From the NCBI GenBank assembly GCA_947630075.1, contig CANRGF010000029.1:1-9407 (forward strand): DNA of 9,407 nt. Direction: 5' to 3'. Below, one piece after another: positions 5,793 to 9,407 of this stretch (its first letter is position 1; every line of letters starts with the position of its first letter). Under the pieces are notes generated by a model. That model was not told the origin of the DNA and ran no database searches. It saw only the letters and a program-made list of their open reading frames with translations. The position numbers and the translations under genes were made by a program. The stretch comes from an uncultured Clostridia bacterium. Its GTDB lineage: Bacteria; Bacillota; Clostridia; Christensenellales; UBA1242.

Positions 5793-8081
5793 AATTACCG
5801 TGAAATCCACACTGACCGTGCTAGAATTTGAGAAAAATGGGTTTGCTTCCGACTCCGCTGTGATAAACACCTTATAGCTGCCCAGCCGGTTCACATAGTT
5901 AGACAGATTGAACGGGCTGGATGTGATGAAAAAGCTTTCACTTAAGCCTTTGCCTGAAAGGAAATCTAGATAATCTTTTTCATTTTCTTCTCCGCCACCA
6001 TAAACAATCTTAATCAGATAATTATCTGCATTCGCCTGCTCTGTAAACGAAAGGATATATTGCCCGTCTTGATAGTCCACCAACAAATCTGCCACGCTCT
6101 CTAATTGCACATAGTTGGTGTAAACAATAGGGGAGGAAAATTCGCTTGCTTGCACAAAGGCATCATCATCGCTAGGAAGAGCGCGCACAGAGATTGTGTA
6201 CTGCCCCGCTGCAACCAGAAGTTCGGAAAGTTCAAACCTTTGAGTTTCCCCTTGCTGTGCGTCCACAATCTTTGGCACATAATTCACATTAATTAAATAT
6301 TTTGCCGCTCCTTCCACTGAATTGAAGTTGATATAGCATTTATCTTGCTCCTTTTTTATTGACTGCTGAGTGATTAGCGGCGTTTCAAGCCTTTTATTGT
6401 GCACAATTTCAACCGGGTCGGACAACTCGCTTGTTTCAAACGCTCCATAAGGCATACCAACCGCTTGAACTTTCACGCTATAGCCATATTCTTCGCTTTT
6501 GCTTAAATAATTAGAAAGGTCAATGTTTGCGCTTGTGAAAAGGTGGTCAATGCGCACATAATCTAATTCATCTGTGTGCGTCCCCTTCAAAAAGACATAA
6601 TAACCATAAGCGTTGGCAACCGGCTCAAATTGAAGAAGATATGGATTTGTTATTGAGAAAACAAGCGCAGATGGTGCAGCCAAATATATGCTTGGATTAA
6701 TCTTCACTCTAATTAGGCTAACCTCTTCGCCACAAGATAACACTAAGAAACTATTAATTTTATTTTCCAACAATGAAAGGTCAATTTTTGGCTCGCTGGT
6801 GCAGGCAATTTTGCCGTCAATTTCAACAATATAAAATGAGCCTTCTGCCGACCAACTCACAAAATTTTCTTCCACGCTGCCCTGTTGCTCTGCCGAGCTG
6901 ATGTTTAATGGGGAAGCCCAGTTTGAAAGTGGCGAGTTTGAATGCGTGCCATTTTTCAATTTCATAATGCTGGCAGCCCTTGCATTTTCAGGCAGGATAA
7001 ACCTTCTCACATTTGTCGGGAACACATATTCTTCTTTGCCCTCGTCTGTTGCCACGATCACTTTATATTCACTCTCTTCGCCCTCGTCTTCCCACTTCAA
7101 CTCGCCATCTAAATATTCACAAGTTGGAGCAGAGAATGGCGCAAAGTTTTCATACTCTTGAATGTTGCTAAAATTTGAATTTTCACTGTCGTTTGAAAGG
7201 CGAACGCAAATTGAATAGACCCTATATTCATTAAAATTCATCTGTGGCAACTCGCTTGAAGCGAATTCGGTTAAGTTAATATCTATAAAGTTGTCCGTTC
7301 CGTCCACTTTCTTTATATATGGGCTATTAATGCTCACAATTTTCTCTTGATTGTCTATCGTGATGCCAATCTTTGTGGCAGTGCTATCCACAACCGCTAA
7401 AATGTGCCTATCTCCATCCACAATCTGCACTTTTGATAATTGTGGAGCTTCCAACTCTCGCATATTCACAAAACTTATTGGCGTTGAAAATTCGCTTTCA
7501 ATAAAGTTTTGATTTGAGCTTGCAGCCTTCACTCTAAACTCATAATTTCCGCTCATTTGCAACACTCTTTTTAGGTCAAAACGATTTTCGTCTATTGAAA
7601 ATGTTTCAACGTTCATTTCAAAAGGAGCGCTTACTTCAACCAAATAATAATCGGCTTGCCAAATTTTATCCCATGTGAGAAAGCCGGCATTTAAAATGGC
7701 TGTGGGCGTTTGAAGCTTTGCCACATGCTTATAATTGATAGGTGCGGAGAAATCGCTATCTTTCATCTTTTCAGCGTGCGCACACACCTTTATAACATAG
7801 TCTTTGCCAACCAGCATGAGATTTGATGCGTCAAACGAAAGATAATTTTTTCCGCTTTCATTAAACAATTCCACCTCTTGTGAGTTTGGCGTGATTTTGC
7901 GCGAAAAACTGCCAAAATCCACCGTGTAAGCCTCAGCATTTTCCACGCAACAAAACACCACTTCGCCCGCTTCCACGCTCACTTCTGTGGGAGTGGCGAG
8001 TTTGGTTTTATTCTCTTTGGCGCAGGCAAAAAGAAAGGTTGGCATTATTAGCATCAAGATAAACAAACAAAGCCTTTTCAT
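5790..8081 (-). CDS. Large lipoprotein with about eight fibronectin type III-like repeats, first gene of the germination operon
   Basis: The 763-residue product starts with a lipoprotein signal peptide (residues 1-19, hydrophobic core LFILMLIMPTFLF) and a lipobox LFAC with Cys20, so it should be anchored outside a membrane. The rest divides into about eight FN3-like units of 70-105 residues, at roughly 28-120, 122-206, 209-313, 315-393, 395-463, 468-560, 564-656 and 659-763. Each tends to open with a Leu-x-x-Pro segment, has a Trp or aromatic strand such as FLTWDKIW, a Tyr-x-(V/I)-x-V strand, and closes with FS-x-PI (FSTPISF, FSAPINY, FSSPIVY). I see no catalytic motif, so binding or a structural role is likely. 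It lies 33 bp upstream of the GerA-GerB gene on the same strand, so it is a candidate extra receptor subunit or an assembly factor. The start is supported by AGGGG (8089-8093) seven bases before ATG. The FN3 call rests on pattern only. Confidence 0.82.
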   Translation of the reverse strand: MKRLCLFILMLIMPTFLFACAKENKTKLATPTEVSVEAGEVVFCCVENAEAYTVDFGSFSRKITPNSQEVELFNESGKNYLSFDASNLMLVGKDYVIKVCAHAEKMKDSDFSAPINYKHVAKLQTPTAILNAGFLTWDKIWQADYYLVEVSAPFEMNVETFSIDENRFDLKRVLQMSGNYEFRVKAASSNQNFIESEFSTPISFVNMRELEAPQLSKVQIVDGDRHILAVVDSTATKIGITIDNQEKIVSINSPYIKKVDGTDNFIDINLTEFASSELPQMNFNEYRVYSICVRLSNDSENSNFSNIQEYENFAPFSAPTCEYLDGELKWEDEGEESEYKVIVATDEGKEEYVFPTNVRRFILPENARAASIMKLKNGTHSNSPLSNWASPLNISSAEQQGSVEENFVSWSAEGSFYIVEIDGKIACTSEPKIDLSLLENKINSFLVLSCGEEVSLIRVKINPSIYLAAPSALVFSITNPYLLQFEPVANAYGYYVFLKGTHTDELDYVRIDHLFTSANIDLSNYLSKSEEYGYSVKVQAVGMPYGAFETSELSDPVEIVHNKRLETPLITQQSIKKEQDKCYINFNSVEGAAKYLINVNYVPKIVDAQQGETQRFELSELLVAAGQYTISVRALPSDDDAFVQASEFSSPIVYTNYVQLESVADLLVDYQDGQYILSFTEQANADNYLIKIVYGGGEENEKDYLDFLSGKGLSESFFITSSPFNLSNYVNRLGSYKVFITAESEANPFFSNSSTVSVDFTVI

Positions 8082-8093
8082 TCCCCTACCCCT
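8082..8093 (-). promoter_or_regulatory. Ribosome binding site of the lipoprotein gene
   Basis: The minus strand reads AGGGGTAGGGGA directly before ATG. The distal AGGGG (8089-8093) has a 7-nt spacing and is the likely functional site. The proximal copy is only one base from the start codon, too close for normal use. This fixes the ATG at 8081 as the start. Confidence 0.7.
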
Positions 8094-8106
8094 AATTTAT
8101 AATTTT

Positions 8107-8135
8107 ATTATACCCAAAATTTCATCATAATGCAA
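8107..8135 (-). promoter_or_regulatory. Candidate promoter of the germination operon
   Basis: On the minus strand a perfect TATAAT (-10, 8107-8112) follows TTGCAT (-35, 8130-8135, three of six matches to TTGACA) at a 17-bp spacing. It would start transcription about 20 bases before the lipoprotein ATG. The -10 read as TATAATA also differs at only one base from the forespore sigma-G form CATAATA, which would fit a germination operon. The sequence alone cannot separate sigma-A from sigma-G use. Confidence 0.5.
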
Positions 8136-8210
8136 ATAAATTCGCCAAAAACTAGCATTATTGTTGCCTAGTGTGTGTTCTATTTGTTTGGGCACGGCAT
8201 AAATTAAAAT

Positions 8211-8217
8211 GAGGTGA
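8211..8217 (+). promoter_or_regulatory. Ribosome binding site of the PRC-barrel gene
   Basis: GAGGTGA lies four bases before the ATG at 8222, a near-ideal Shine-Dalgarno sequence and spacing that supports that start. I found no convincing -35/-10 pair for this gene in the 8082-8210 gap, which otherwise holds only the divergent operon promoter. Confidence 0.8.
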
Positions 8218-8221
8218 AATT

Positions 8222-8956
8222 ATGTATTATTGCAACGATTTAATCAATTTATCAGTGTTGTCGTTATATGAAGGGGAATTGTTGGGCGTGGTGGATAAAC
8301 TTTATTTTGACAAAAAATTAAAAAAGTTGATTGAACTCGAACTCGTTGGCGAAGAAGGAAACAAATTCACACTTCCTTCAAAAAACATATATCATATTGG
8401 CAAAAATGCCATAACGGTGAAAAATAATCAGTCGGTGAATTTAAAAGTGGAAGATGAAAATCTTTTTACTTGCCCAATAAATTCTAAGGCATACACAATA
8501 AGAGGTGAATATCTAGGAGTGATAAAAGAAGTGAGTTTGACCGACAAATTTTTAACAGAAAAATTTTCGCTAGATAACGATCAATCTCTCTCGGTGGATA
8601 GCCTTGCATCGTCTGGCAAAAACACTACAATATTTTATGAAGAGAGCGACAATGTGAATGTGAAAAAATTCACGCCACAAAAAAGCCCAAAAATATTTAA
8701 AAGCCAAAAAGAAGTGGACGCAAAAATTTTGCCAATAGACATTCCACCAACGCCAAGCACCAACCTAGAAGAAATAAATTTGCCAAAGCCAAATTTTCAA
8801 AGCGCAGATTTCTTGCTTGGCAGAATTTGCACAAAGGATATTTTTAATTTCAACAACGAAATTTTAATTAAGGCTCATGCCGTTATCACAAAGAAAATTT
8901 TAAAAGAAGTGAACAAGTTTGGAAAACTAAGAGAGCTCATGCTTTATTCAAAATAA
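8222..8956 (+). CDS. PRC-barrel domain protein with two barrels and a conserved C-terminal module
   Basis: The 244-residue protein has no signal peptide or membrane segment and is probably cytoplasmic. Residues 5-70 form a first PRC-barrel (LSVLSLYEGELLGVVDKLYF). Residues 80-138 form a degenerate second one (CPINSKAYTIRGEYLGVIKE). Residues 140-195 are a Lys/Pro-rich linker. Residues 197-241 are a compact module beginning LLGRICTKDIFN and ending KFGKLRELMLYSK, of the type found at the end of many clostridial PRC-barrel proteins. PRC-barrels mediate protein or RNA contacts; one is in the ribosome maturation factor RimM, and small PRC proteins (YlmC/YmxH type) occur in sporulating Firmicutes. 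The exact role is unknown. The gene is transcribed divergently from the germination operon and ends at a strong terminator. Confidence 0.8.
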   Translation: MYYCNDLINLSVLSLYEGELLGVVDKLYFDKKLKKLIELELVGEEGNKFTLPSKNIYHIGKNAITVKNNQSVNLKVEDENLFTCPINSKAYTIRGEYLGVIKEVSLTDKFLTEKFSLDNDQSLSVDSLASSGKNTTIFYEESDNVNVKKFTPQKSPKIFKSQKEVDAKILPIDIPPTPSTNLEEINLPKPNFQSADFLLGRICTKDIFNFNNEILIKAHAVITKKILKEVNKFGKLRELMLYSK

Positions 8957-8968
8957 ATCAAAAAAAAC

Positions 8969-8998
8969 AAAAAATGCGCAAATTTTACGCATTTTTTT
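8969..8998. terminator. Bidirectional intrinsic terminator between convergent genes
   Basis: A 10-bp perfect stem, AAAAAATGCG (8969-8978) with CGCATTTTTT (8988-8997), has a 9-nt loop. T runs lie on the 3' side on both strands, so it can end transcription of the PRC-barrel gene and of the ferritin-like gene coming from the right. Confidence 0.85.
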
Positions 8999-9020
8999 GC
9001 AATTTTTATACAAATTTTTG

Positions 9021-9407
9021 CTAAATTGATAAAAATTGGATATTATCCCTAATTTGCTTTAACGCTTCGATGTGCAGTTGCTCATCTAAAATAATCCGTG
9101 CAAGCAACGCTTTTAAACTTTCGTTTTTAACAATGCGTATGGCTTGATTATAACTGTCTATTGCCAACTGTTCATCGCGTATATCCAATTCAAGCATATC
9201 CTTCAATTTGGTGGAGTAGTTTATAGCGCCCGTGCTAAAAGGTGAGCCGTTTGCACTCTCATATCTTGGTACGCCTCCAAACTTTGTGATGGCGTGCATA
9301 ATTAAGCCTAAGTGGCGCATTTCCACAATGGCAATCTCTTCAAAAATTTCACCAATGTCTGGGTTCGTTTTATCCGCTATGGTGGATTGAAAACAATAAG
9401 TTAGAAT
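9021..9407 (-). CDS. Ferritin-like (rubrerythrin-related) diiron protein, N-terminus outside window
   Basis: The frame is open to the window edge, giving 128 residues with the true start beyond it; the GTG at 9326 is an internal codon. Two ExxH metal-binding motifs are present: EMRH at fragment residues 29-32 inside EEIAIVEMRHLG, and EQLH at 109-112 inside ILDEQLHIEALKQI. A further helix with Glu79 (DIRDEQLAIDSYNQAI) supplies another expected ligand. This is the four-helix-bundle ferritin-like pattern, with the first helix partly missing. Such proteins bind iron or manganese and often handle peroxide or store metal. A manganese-catalase-like spore coat protein is an alternative but less similar by eye. 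The substrate and role are not determined. Confidence 0.8.
   Translation of the reverse strand: MLTYCFQSTIADKTNPDIGEIFEEIAIVEMRHLGLIMHAITKFGGVPRYESANGSPFSTGAINYSTKLKDMLELDIRDEQLAIDSYNQAIRIVKNESLKALLARIILDEQLHIEALKQIRDNIQFLSI

Noticed and set aside
8198..8206. CATAAATTA before the PRC-barrel gene fits a sigma-K-like or sigma-E-like -10.
   Set aside because: There is no matching -35, and transcription from it would start inside the ribosome binding site.

Overview
The window looks like a chromosomal segment of a low-GC, spore-forming member of the Clostridia, probably uncultured. The evidence is a housekeeping pheT gene, a spore germinant-receptor operon of the GerA family, a PRC-barrel protein of the type common in sporulating Firmicutes, AT-rich intergenic DNA, and Shine-Dalgarno signals such as AGGTGA. 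I cannot name the genus from sequence alone.

Layout. Bases 1-1563 (+) are the 3' two thirds of pheT, the phenylalanyl-tRNA synthetase beta subunit, ending in a weak intrinsic terminator. Bases 1564-1891 lie between two convergent genes and are not empty. They hold two tandem copies of a roughly 68-nt element whose inner hairpin covaries between the copies, plus alternative terminator-like hairpins and an 11-bp inverted repeat that reaches into the stop codon of the next gene. Bases 8081 to 1892 (-) form one probable operon, read in the order: an 8-repeat FN3-like lipoprotein (5790-8081), a GerA-GerB fusion (3150-5756), and a GerC-family protein (1892-3163). The last two genes overlap by 14 bp. 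A 140-bp divergent region (8082-8221) separates this operon from a two-PRC-barrel protein (8222-8956, +). A strong bidirectional terminator then divides that gene from a convergent, incomplete ferritin-like protein (9021-9407, -).

How the genes may work together. GerA-family receptors sit in the inner membrane of the spore. GerA and GerB subunits form the ligand-sensing, ion-conducting part, and GerC is normally a lipoprotein on the outer face of that membrane. Here the architecture is rearranged. GerA and GerB are one 868-residue polypeptide. GerC has a membrane-targeting N-terminus but no lipobox cysteine, and carries a Gly/Ser linker in its middle. The only lipobox in the operon is on the large FN3-repeat protein encoded first. 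That protein ends in TAG in the same reading frame as gerA, with only 11 sense codons before the gerA ATG and no visible ribosome binding site there. I infer a variant germinant receptor with an extra, probably ligand- or cortex-facing, lipoprotein subunit. This arrangement and the tandem structured repeat downstream are the two most notable items in the window.
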